64,000 nucleotides of DNA, taken from assembly GCA_023386835.1 (NCBI GenBank), contig JAEWIY010000201.1, forward strand, positions 16,173 through 80,172, in the 5' to 3' direction. The notes beneath the pieces are model-generated. The model did not search any database and had not been told where the DNA came from. It worked only from the letters and a program-made list of their open reading frames with translations. Numbering within the stretch: position 1 is the first letter of the stretch; every line of letters begins with the position of its first letter. The stretch comes from Verrucomicrobiota bacterium (lineage in GTDB: Bacteria; Verrucomicrobiota; Verrucomicrobiia; Opitutales; Opitutaceae). Made by a program: the position numbers and the translations under genes. Shown piece after piece: positions 24,544 to 31,836 of this stretch.

Positions 24544-25721
24544 CTGTCCGGGGCCACTTTGTGAAGTTCTTCACCTCACTGCGGTTAACCGTGGTGCTGC
24601 TGGTGTTGTCGATCGTCCTGGTGTTCTGGGCCACGCTGGCGCAGACGCACCTCGGCATTTGGGGCGTTCAGGAGCGCTTCTTCCGGACGTTCTTCGTGCT
24701 CGTTCATATCCCGGGCACGAACATTCCGATTCCAGCGTTTCCGGGCGGCTATTTTCTGGGCACGCTGTTGCTGATCAACCTGATCGCGTCGCACGTGTAC
24801 CGCTTCCACTTCACGTGGCGAAAGGCGGGCATCCAAATGACGCATTTCGGGCTCATCGTCCTGCTTTTGGGCGAGTTGATCACCGGCATCCTGCAGCAGG
24901 ACTTTCAGCTGCGACTCCAGGAAGGGGAAACCAAGAACCACTCCGAAAGCTTCCGGCTCAACGAACTCGCGATTATCGACATGACGGACGCGCAGTTCGA
25001 CGACGTCGTGGCGATCCCGGAAGAAACGGTCGCGAAGGGCGCGCCGATCCAGCATCCAAAACTGCCTTTCCGCGTCATTCCGCACGGGTATCTGCCCAAC
25101 GCCAACCTGCAGATGCAGGCGCAGACGCCTCCCGGGGCACCGACCGTGACCAATCTTTCGACCCAAGGCATCGGGCCGCGACTTTCCGTCATTCCGATGC
25201 GGCTGACCTACCGTGACAACGAGCGAAACCTGCCGTCCGCCTTCGTGGAACTGATCGGTGCGGAAGGCCCGATTGGGACCTGGCTGGTTTCGCCGATGCT
25301 GGTCCAGCCGCAGATCTTTGAGTACGCCGGTCGTACCTGGCGGCTCGAGTTCCGCTTCCTGCGCGAGTACAAACCCTTCTCGTTGGAGTTGTTGGAACTC
25401 CGGCACGACATCTACCCCGGTTCGGACATCCCCAAGAACTTCTCCAGCCGCGTCCGGATTCAGGCGGCGGACGGCAGCGATCAGCGGGAGGCGCTGATCT
25501 ACATGAACAACCCGCTGCGGTACCGCGGTTTCACCTTCTACCAGTACCAGATGGACAGCGCGAACGGCTTCAGCGTGCTGCAGGTCGTGCGTAACCCTGG
25601 CTGGATCATCCCGTACATCGCCTGCGTGCTGCTGACGCTCGGCCTCCTGTGGCAGTTCCTCTACCACCTCTGGACCTTCGCCCGCCGCCGCCGCCCGGCC
25701 CCGCGCCCGGTTTTGGCTTAA
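24540..25721 (+). CDS. resB: cytochrome c biogenesis protein ResB/Ccs1
   Basis: A 393-residue membrane protein of the system II cytochrome c maturation pathway. Spans are visible at about 15-34 (L-T-V-V-L-L-V-L-S-I-V-L-V-F-W), 72-92, 99-119 and 355-375. A large periplasmic part lies between the third and last span and includes N-P-L-R-Y-R-G-F-T-F-Y-Q-Y-Q-M-D, the characteristic ResB segment. With CcsA it carries haem out of the cytoplasm and joins it to apocytochrome. The ATG lies in the stop of the lipoprotein gene. Its own stop (25719-25721) falls inside the left inverted repeat of the GxxExxY cassette. Confidence 0.92.
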   Translation: MTVRGHFVKFFTSLRLTVVLLVLSIVLVFWATLAQTHLGIWGVQERFFRTFFVLVHIPGTNIPIPAFPGGYFLGTLLLINLIASHVYRFHFTWRKAGIQMTHFGLIVLLLGELITGILQQDFQLRLQEGETKNHSESFRLNELAIIDMTDAQFDDVVAIPEETVAKGAPIQHPKLPFRVIPHGYLPNANLQMQAQTPPGAPTVTNLSTQGIGPRLSVIPMRLTYRDNERNLPSAFVELIGAEGPIGTWLVSPMLVQPQIFEYAGRTWRLEFRFLREYKPFSLELLELRHDIYPGSDIPKNFSSRVRIQAADGSDQREALIYMNNPLRYRGFTFYQYQMDSANGFSVLQVVRNPGWIIPYIACVLLTLGLLWQFLYHLWTFARRRRPAPRPVLA

Positions 25722-25746
25722 CACCAAGACCGCAAAGATCGCCAAG
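25718..25746 (+). repeat. left inverted repeat of the GxxExxY cassette
   Basis: A 29-base arm containing CACCAAGACCGCAAAGATCG, with an internal AAGAxCGC-type unit repeated twice. It pairs with 26157-26185 (reverse complement) at 25 of 29 positions. It includes the resB stop codon. Confidence 0.85.
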
Positions 25747-25748
25747 TT

Positions 25749-26186
25749 GTGCATCCCGGGTTTCAGCGAGCACACGAACTAAGCTCCGTTGTCATTGGAG
25801 CCGCCATTGAAGTGCATCGGCTAAAAGGACCCGGCCTTCTGGAGAGTATCTACGAACGTTGTTTGCAGCACGAGTTGGGACTACGCGGGGTGGCTTCACG
25901 GCAACAGGTGCGTGTGCCAGTCGAATACAAGGGCCTCGTTTTCGAAGAGACTCTCCGGGTCGATCTGCTGGTGGAGAACTGCCTGGTGGTTGAAAACAAG
26001 GCCGTCGAGGCGATCTTACCCCAACATAAGGCGCAACTTTTGAGCTATCTCCGACTGCTGGACGCGCCACTCGGACTGTTGATCAACTGGCACGAACCGG
26101 CGCTGAAGAATGGAATTTCCCGACTCATCCTGCACGGCGCCGATCGGCCCGAGAAACTTCGCGATCTTAGCGATCTTGGTGTTTAA
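25749..26186 (+). CDS. GxxExxY protein (PD-(D/E)xK-like)
   Basis: A 145-residue protein starting at GTG 25749. The family motif G-L-L-E-S-I-Y is at about residues 29-35 (preceded by V-H-R-L-K-G-P). The C-terminal half has V-D-L-L-V-E, V-V-E-N-K-A-V, then Q-L-L-S-Y-L-R, typical of the PD-(D/E)xK nuclease fold; Glu33, Asp72-type and the E-x-K pair are candidate catalytic residues. These small proteins are abundant in Verrucomicrobiota, Planctomycetota and other phyla, often as repeat-associated singletons, with no proven role. Its last ten residues (L-R-D-L-S-D-L-G-V) are encoded in the right inverted repeat. It is inserted in an operon whose other genes make c-type cytochromes. Confidence 0.9.
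   Translation: MHPGFQRAHELSSVVIGAAIEVHRLKGPGLLESIYERCLQHELGLRGVASRQQVRVPVEYKGLVFEETLRVDLLVENCLVVENKAVEAILPQHKAQLLSYLRLLDAPLGLLINWHEPALKNGISRLILHGADRPEKLRDLSDLGV
26157..26185 (-). repeat. right inverted repeat of the GxxExxY cassette
   Basis: The reverse complement of this arm matches 25718-25746 with four mismatches in 29. It overlaps the 3' end of the GxxExxY gene and ends three bases before the last bases ahead of the ccsA start at 26190. Confidence 0.85.
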
Positions 26187-26189
26187 TCC

Positions 26190-28106
26190 ATGAAACGTTT
26201 TATCCCTCTTTTGGCGGTGGTGGTGGCGCTGGGGTACCTGGCGGCGGCGTGGTTCGTCCGGCCGAACAAGTCCGAGTACGACCTCGACGGCTTCGCCCGG
26301 CTGCCGGTGCTGTCCAACGGTCGTATCAAGCCAATGGATACTGTGGCGCGCAGCAGCCTGCTCCTGCTGCAGGGCCGCCAGCGATTCACGACGCCCGAGG
26401 GTGAAAAACTCACGCCCACGGCCTGGCTGCTCGACGTCTTCTTCCGTCCCGAACGGGCGGATACGTACAAGCACTTCGAGCTGGTGCACCCCGACGTGCT
26501 CGCGCTCTTCCATCTCACGCCGGAGGACGGCGATGGCAAAAAGCGGTTCTCCTACCTGCAACTGGCCGACCACCTCGCTGAACTGGACCGCCAGGCCAGC
26601 CTCGCCGGCGCGGTGGAGACGGCGCAACGCGACCCGTTTCAGCGCGCGGTCCTCAACGCACGGCGCCAGATCCTCCACTACCAGCAGCTCAAACACAGTC
26701 TCGTCTACCCGGACGGGCAGGACTTCCTCGGCCGCCTGCACCAGTTGCAGGACGAGATGGAGGCCGGCATCGCGGCCGTCCGCGCGCGCCGCGATGGACA
26801 GCCGCACGACGAGGAGCTGGCCCAACGGATCGTCCGGGCCGGTGAAGCCTTCATGCGCATGCAGCAGATCGGCAGCCTGCTCCCGATCCCGCCGCTGCAA
26901 TCCACCGGGGACCCGCTGGCTTGGATCAACACGGGCCAGTCGTTGCTCGAGTCGTTCCAGTCCGGCAGCGTGAATCCGTACGCGATGACCTACGCCGGCC
27001 TCGGCCATGCGTGGCGTTCGCAGAGCCCGCAGCAGTTCAACACGATTGTCCGGCTGTACACGGAGCAGCTCCAGAACCGCTTTGGACCACAGCTGCAGAA
27101 GGCCGGGATCGAGACGAAATTCAACGGCGCCGAGCCTTTCTACCGGAGCATGGTGCTCTATGTGGTCGCGTTTCTCTTGGCGGTGTTCTCCTGGCTGCGC
27201 TGGCCGGAAACCCTCGGGCGCATGGGCGAAGTGGTCCTGGCCGTCGCGTGGGTCGGCACGACCGTCGGCATTGCCACCCGGATGTGGCTGGAGGGTCGTC
27301 CACCGGTGACCAACCTGTATTCGTCCGCGCTGTTCGTCGGCTGGGGTTCAGTCGCGCTCTGCCTCGTGCTCGAGCGGATTTATCGCAATGGCATCGCATC
27401 GGTCGCCGGCGGCACAATCGGTTTCTGCGCGCTGCTGATCGCGCACCACCTGTCGCTCGGCGGCGATACGCTCGAGATGATGCGGGCGGTGCTGGATTCC
27501 AACTTCTGGCTGGCGACGCACGTCATCGTCGTGACCGCGGGCTACTCCGCCACCTTCCTCGCCGGCTTCCTCGCCATCATCTACATCCTGCGCGGCGTCT
27601 TTACGCGTTCGCTCGATCGAACCACCGCGGTGTCGCTGGAGCGCATGGTCTACGGTATCGTCTGTTTCGCTACGCTCTTCAGCCTCGTCGGCACCATCCT
27701 GGGTGGCATCTGGGCTGACCAGTCGTGGGGGCGGTTCTGGGGCTGGGATCCGAAGGAGAACGGCGCACTGATGATCGTGATGTGGAATGCCGTCATCCTG
27801 CACGCTCGCTGGGGTGGCCTCGCCCGGGCGCGCGGCCTCATGGCTCTCGCCATCGTGGGCAACATCATCACGAGCTGGAGCTGGTTTGGCACCAACATGC
27901 TTGGCGTCGGACTGCACAGTTATGGTTTTATGGATGCCGCCTTCTTCGCGTTGCTCGGCTTTGTCATCAGCCAAATCGCGCTGATCGCGATTGCCTACAT
28001 CCCGGAGGAGAAATGGCGTAGCGCACCGCTGCTGGCCGCTGCACCGTCGCGAGCGCCACGGGCTGAACAACTCGCCGACGAGCCGTCCCCGGCTGCCCGC
28101 TCCTAA
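26190..28106 (+). CDS. ccsA: cytochrome c biogenesis protein CcsA-like, with large periplasmic N-terminal domain
   Basis: A 638-residue haem-handling membrane protein of system II. Residue 5-22 span; residues about 30-310 form a large periplasmic domain with F-A-R-L-P-V-L-S-N-G-R-I-K-P-M-D-T-V-A-R, a segment typical of the Planctomycetota/Verrucomicrobiota/Bacteroidetes form. At least eight spans follow (about 318-600). The haem-binding W-W-D region is at about 505-525 (G-I-W-A-D-Q-S-W-G-R-F-W-G-W-D-P-K-E-N), and conserved His residues are in I-A-H-H-L-S, A-T-H-V-I and G-L-H-S-Y. Works with ResB. Its ATG lies three bases after the GxxExxY stop; without that cassette it would lie a few bases after resB. 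Confidence 0.9.
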   Translation: MKRFIPLLAVVVALGYLAAAWFVRPNKSEYDLDGFARLPVLSNGRIKPMDTVARSSLLLLQGRQRFTTPEGEKLTPTAWLLDVFFRPERADTYKHFELVHPDVLALFHLTPEDGDGKKRFSYLQLADHLAELDRQASLAGAVETAQRDPFQRAVLNARRQILHYQQLKHSLVYPDGQDFLGRLHQLQDEMEAGIAAVRARRDGQPHDEELAQRIVRAGEAFMRMQQIGSLLPIPPLQSTGDPLAWINTGQSLLESFQSGSVNPYAMTYAGLGHAWRSQSPQQFNTIVRLYTEQLQNRFGPQLQKAGIETKFNGAEPFYRSMVLYVVAFLLAVFSWLRWPETLGRMGEVVLAVAWVGTTVGIATRMWLEGRPPVTNLYSSALFVGWGSVALCLVLERIYRNGIASVAGGTIGFCALLIAHHLSLGGDTLEMMRAVLDSNFWLATHVIVVTAGYSATFLAGFLAIIYILRGVFTRSLDRTTAVSLERMVYGIVCFATLFSLVGTILGGIWADQSWGRFWGWDPKENGALMIVMWNAVILHARWGGLARARGLMALAIVGNIITSWSWFGTNMLGVGLHSYGFMDAAFFALLGFVISQIALIAIAYIPEEKWRSAPLLAAAPSRAPRAEQLADEPSPAARS

Positions 28107-28135
28107 GGCGGGCGCGTCTTTCCGCATCGCCCGGC

Positions 28136-29347
28136 TCAGCGCCGCGCGGGCGTGCTGCTGGTGGGGAAACAGATCCGGCCGACCGCCTCGTCGAAGTCGG
28201 CCGCGCCCCGGATGATTTCGATCTCCAGGCGCAGGTAGTAAACCGGTACCGGGCACGGCAGGTCGGCCGGGATGCGAACGGCGTCCTTCTCCGTGGTCAC
28301 GATCATCTCCACCTTCTTCTCCAGTCCTTCGCTGAAGATGGAAACGAAGTCCTCGTAGTTGAACCGGTAGTGATCCAGGAACCGGCGGGTGAAGACGATC
28401 GAGGCGCCCAGTTCGCGCACGAAGGCCTCGAAGCTCTCCGGAACCGCGATGCCGCTGAAGGCGCCCACCCGTTGGCCCCGCAGCGCGCTCAGCGGTAGCC
28501 GGCCTTCCACTACGTCGGGTGGCAGCCCGAGCCGTTGCAGGTACTGCGGGCGGTGGGCGCACTCGATCACGTCGACGCCCGGATTGTGGCGCTGGATCAG
28601 CTCCTCGAGCTCCTCGTCCCGGCGACCGTCGCTCTTCGTCAGGAAGACGTAACTTGCCCGTTTTAAGTGCTTGATCGGCTCCCGCAGAATGCCACGCGGC
28701 AGCAGGAAGCCGTTGCCAAACGGGTTGGTTTTGTCGACGAGCAGCAGGTTGAGCCGGCCCTTCAGCGGCAGGTACTGGAACCCGTCGTCGAGCACGAGCG
28801 TGTCGCAGCCGAACTTCTTGATCGCGTAGGTGCCGGCCTTGACGCGGTTTTTGTCCACGAGGACGAACACGCCCGGCAAATTACGCGCGAGCATGTAGGG
28901 CTCGTCGCCGGCCTCCTCGCTGTCAAGGAGCACCTCCTGGCCGTTGCTGACGATACGCGGTGGCGGCTCATTGGTGTGGGTCAACCAGAACCACGCCCGC
29001 CGCCACAACGGGGGAGACTTGCTCTTGTAACCCCGGCTCAGGATGGCGACGCGACGTCCGCGATCGCGCAGCGCGCGGGCAAACTTCTCGACCACCGGCG
29101 TCTTGCCGGTTCCGCCGACGGTCAGGTTACCGACAACCACCACCAGCGAGCCCAGCGGCTGGTCGTGCAGGATGCGTTTTTGGTAAAGCCACAGGCGGAC
29201 TTGGGCGATGCCGCTGAATAGCAGCGACCAGAGGTGCAGAAAGCCGGCAAACAGCACCGCCGCAGGGTCATCCCGCCGACCGTAAATCACGTCGATCGCG
29301 AATTGCTCGAACTGGGTCGCCTTCCGTTTCAGCCAGGATCGGGACAT
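28136..29347 (-). CDS. lpxK: tetraacyldisaccharide 4'-kinase
   Basis: A 403-residue inner-membrane-associated kinase that phosphorylates the 4' position of the lipid A disaccharide. It has an N-terminal hydrophobic helix (about 32-52), Walker A G-N-L-T-V-G-G-T-G-K-T at 73-83, R-G-Y-K, L-V-L-D-D-G-F-Q at about 180-187, and I-V-T-T-E-K-D-A-V-R near 360. The family normally has about 330 residues, so this copy is long, with extra sequence in the first 60 and around 110-135. Its presence indicates lipid A synthesis, i.e. a true outer membrane with LPS. Divergent from the class V aminotransferase (95-base gap). Confidence 0.93.
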   Translation of the reverse strand: MSRSWLKRKATQFEQFAIDVIYGRRDDPAAVLFAGFLHLWSLLFSGIAQVRLWLYQKRILHDQPLGSLVVVVGNLTVGGTGKTPVVEKFARALRDRGRRVAILSRGYKSKSPPLWRRAWFWLTHTNEPPPRIVSNGQEVLLDSEEAGDEPYMLARNLPGVFVLVDKNRVKAGTYAIKKFGCDTLVLDDGFQYLPLKGRLNLLLVDKTNPFGNGFLLPRGILREPIKHLKRASYVFLTKSDGRRDEELEELIQRHNPGVDVIECAHRPQYLQRLGLPPDVVEGRLPLSALRGQRVGAFSGIAVPESFEAFVRELGASIVFTRRFLDHYRFNYEDFVSIFSEGLEKKVEMIVTTEKDAVRIPADLPCPVPVYYLRLEIEIIRGAADFDEAVGRICFPTSSTPARR

Positions 29348-29442
29348 GCGCGTTCAGAAATGGGCCATTGACGGAGGCAGAGGAGAGAAGTTTTGCTCGG
29401 CGTTCTCTATCGCGACGCCCGCCGGCGCGCGCAACGTTTTCC

Positions 29443-30531
29443 ATGAGCTACAAACTGTTCATTCCCGGTCCGATCGCTGTTTCGCCGAAGACGCTGCAAG
29501 CGCTCACCTCGGCTCCGATCGGCCATCGCAGCAGTGATTTCGTGGCGCTGTATCAGTCGATCCAGCCCGACCTGCAGGCGCTGTTCTACACGCAGGATCC
29601 CGTGTACCTGTCGACGAGCAGTGCGTGGGGCATCATGGAAGGCTCCCTGCGCAACGTCTGCGCGCGCAAGGTCCTCAACTGCATGAACGGCGCGTTCAGC
29701 GACAAGTGGAATGATGTCGCCCGCCGCTGCGGCAAGCCGGCCACCGCCCTGAAGTTCGACTGGGGCCAGCCCGTCGATCCCGAAGCGGTGCGCGCCGAGC
29801 TGAGCAAGGGCGGCTACGACTGCATCACGATCATTCACAACGAAACCTCGTGCGGCTGCATGAGCGACCTCGAGGCGGTGATGAAGGTCGTGCGCGAGTT
29901 TCCCGACGTGATCTCGATCGTGGATACGGTGAGTTCGTTCAGCGCGGTGCCGATCAAGAAGGACGAGCTCGGTATCGACATCATGATTACGGGCTCGCAG
30001 AAGGCACTCGCACTGCCGCCCGGCTTGTCGCTCTGCAGCGTGTCCAAGCGGGCTCTCGACCGCGCCGCCACCCTGCCCGACCGCGGCTACTATTTCGACC
30101 TGCTCGAGTTCCAGGCGAACCACGAGAAAGGCATGACGCCGAGCACGCCGGTGACGCCGCTGATCTACGCGCTGCGCTCGAAGCTCGACGACATCAAGGC
30201 CGAGGGCATCGAGGCGCGTTACACGCGGCACGCCCGGCTCAACGCCACCGTCCGCCAGGCCGTCGAGGGTCACGGCTTCAAGCTCTTCCCCAAGGAGGGC
30301 TACGGTTCGGTCACGCTCAACTGCTTTGCCAACACCCGGAACATCGACCTGACGGTTCTGAACAAGGTGCTGAAGTCGAAGCATGCGCTCGTGATCGACG
30401 GCGGTTACGGCAAGCTCAAGGGCAAGACGTTCCGCATCTCGAACATGGGCGACGAGACCGACGAGACCATTGCGGTCATGCTGAAGGCGTTTGCCAGCGC
30501 GCTGGCCGAGACGCCGACGGCGCAGGCCTGA
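29443..30531 (+). CDS. class V PLP-dependent aminotransferase (alanine-glyoxylate/serine-glyoxylate type)
   Basis: A 362-residue PLP enzyme. It starts M-S-Y-K-L-F-I-P-G-P-I-A-V-S-P, the usual opening of the alanine/serine-glyoxylate group. The H-R-S-S-D-F segment follows, then V-D-T-V-S-S-F near residue 165, and the PLP lysine K187 in I-T-G-S-Q-K-A-L-A-L-P-P-G. Enzymes of this group transfer amino groups from alanine or serine to glyoxylate, or act as phosphoserine-type or 2-aminoethylphosphonate transaminases; which one is not clear. ATG 29443 is chosen over the upstream start at 29368, because the fold begins here. The next gene starts 28 bases after it. Confidence 0.85.
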   Translation: MSYKLFIPGPIAVSPKTLQALTSAPIGHRSSDFVALYQSIQPDLQALFYTQDPVYLSTSSAWGIMEGSLRNVCARKVLNCMNGAFSDKWNDVARRCGKPATALKFDWGQPVDPEAVRAELSKGGYDCITIIHNETSCGCMSDLEAVMKVVREFPDVISIVDTVSSFSAVPIKKDELGIDIMITGSQKALALPPGLSLCSVSKRALDRAATLPDRGYYFDLLEFQANHEKGMTPSTPVTPLIYALRSKLDDIKAEGIEARYTRHARLNATVRQAVEGHGFKLFPKEGYGSVTLNCFANTRNIDLTVLNKVLKSKHALVIDGGYGKLKGKTFRISNMGDETDETIAVMLKAFASALAETPTAQA

Positions 30532-30559
30532 ACCGACCCGACGTCGCATCGTTGACGGC

Positions 30560-31681
30560 ATGCATCCCTCGCCCGCGCCGCGGCTCTGGCGAGGGGTCGC
30601 GGTCGCTCTTGTTTTATTAGTCCTGGCGCTGATTGGCCTGCGCTGGGACGCAACGGCCGGCTGGACGTCGCTGATTCGCTTCGGCGAAACATTCGCGGAC
30701 TCACAACTCCCTGAGGTGCGGGCGCTGCCGGTCGCGATCGCGCCCGGCACGGGTTACGACGGTCAGTTCTACGCCCAGCTGGCTGTTTCGCCCGATCCCC
30801 GCCGGCCGGAGCTCGCGGTCGCGGTGCCCAATCCCGAGTACCGCGCGCGCCGGATGCTGCTGCCTTGGCTCGCCCACGTTCTGGGTGGTGGACGACCTTG
30901 GCCGGTGCTGCAGGTTTACGCGCTGCTGAACGTCGCCTGCTGGGTGATGTTTGCGTGGTGGTGGGGGCGCGAAGTCGGTCTCACCTCCGGTCAAAATCTA
31001 GCGCGATGGGCCGCCGCCGTATTGGCGCTGGGGACGCTGGATAGCGTGCGCCTCGCGCTGACGGATCTACCCGCGACGTTGTTCATCCTGCTCGGGGTGC
31101 GGGCGCTGGTGGCCGGACGCCCGTGGCTGGCGGCGCTGAGTTGGGCGACTGGCGGGCTGACGCGGGAAACGGCCTTGCTCGGCCTCGCCGGAGCCTGGTC
31201 GCGCGTCGGACGGTCTTGGCGCACGGTCGCGATCGTGGTGAGCGCGGTGGTGCCGCTGGTCGGGTGGAGTGTGTGGTTGCACCTGCACCTGGCTCCCGCG
31301 CCAAGCAACGCGGCTGGAAACTTTGACTGGCCGGGTTTCGCGTGGGCGCGCCACCTACTCACCTGCGCCCGAGAGATCAGCCACGGCAACGTTGATTCAC
31401 GTTATACGTTCGGGCTGCTCGGAGCGCTCGGCTTGGCGTGGCAATCCATGTACGTGTTGAGCCGTTGGCGCGATCCCGACCCCTGGTTGCGAGCCGCCCT
31501 GCCATTCGCTCTGCTCTTCTGGCTGCTCGGCGACTTTGTTTGGCACGGTTACTGGGCGGTCGCGCGTGTCTGCCTGCCGCTCACGGTCATCTACAGTTTT
31601 CGGGCGCCGCTGGGCCCCGTTTACTTCGCCGCCAACTTAACCGTGCTGCACGGTTTGTACCGGCTGTTGCCGGATCTGTAA
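30560..31681 (+). CDS. polytopic membrane protein
   Basis: A 373-residue protein with about nine hydrophobic segments (for example at 11-26, 120-140, 150-170, 178-195, 215-240, 295-310 and 320-345). Between the first and second, a 75-residue loop contains G-Y-D-G-Q-F-Y, the kind of acidic, aromatic first loop seen in GT-C-type glycosyltransferases and mannosyltransferases. The Asp in that loop would be in the position of a catalytic acid. It could therefore be a lipid-linked sugar transferase, but there is no decisive motif. Co-directional with the aminotransferase gene (28-base gap). Confidence 0.68.
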   Translation: MHPSPAPRLWRGVAVALVLLVLALIGLRWDATAGWTSLIRFGETFADSQLPEVRALPVAIAPGTGYDGQFYAQLAVSPDPRRPELAVAVPNPEYRARRMLLPWLAHVLGGGRPWPVLQVYALLNVACWVMFAWWWGREVGLTSGQNLARWAAAVLALGTLDSVRLALTDLPATLFILLGVRALVAGRPWLAALSWATGGLTRETALLGLAGAWSRVGRSWRTVAIVVSAVVPLVGWSVWLHLHLAPAPSNAAGNFDWPGFAWARHLLTCAREISHGNVDSRYTFGLLGALGLAWQSMYVLSRWRDPDPWLRAALPFALLFWLLGDFVWHGYWAVARVCLPLTVIYSFRAPLGPVYFAANLTVLHGLYRLLPDL

Positions 31682-31836
31682 GTGCTGCGCGGAGACCACC
31701 GCCGCACCCGGTTCGGCTCATCAAACACCGCGAGTTAAGCCGTTGCTGTGGTGAGCCCGAGGAGCCTTCGCGCGAAGGCCGCTGGAAAAGTAATCCTTGA
31801 AATGAGGCGCCGCCGCGCATTACCGCTGCCCGCTTC

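Larger units (their letters stand above)
25718..26186 (+). mobile_element. inverted-repeat-bounded GxxExxY cassette
   Basis: A 469-base unit made of a left arm (25718-25746), one gene (25749-26186) and a right arm (26157-26185) that encodes the end of that gene. It sits between resB and ccsA, which are normally adjacent, and TTAA is present at both outer edges. The arms and the neat fit suggest a cassette that has been inserted or spreads as a unit, but there is no transposase in it and no clean target duplication. Confidence 0.6.

Noticed and set aside
25718..26186. TTAA target-site duplication of a piggyBac-like element
   Set aside because: TTAA occurs at both edges but is offset by one base relative to the arms, and there is no transposase.
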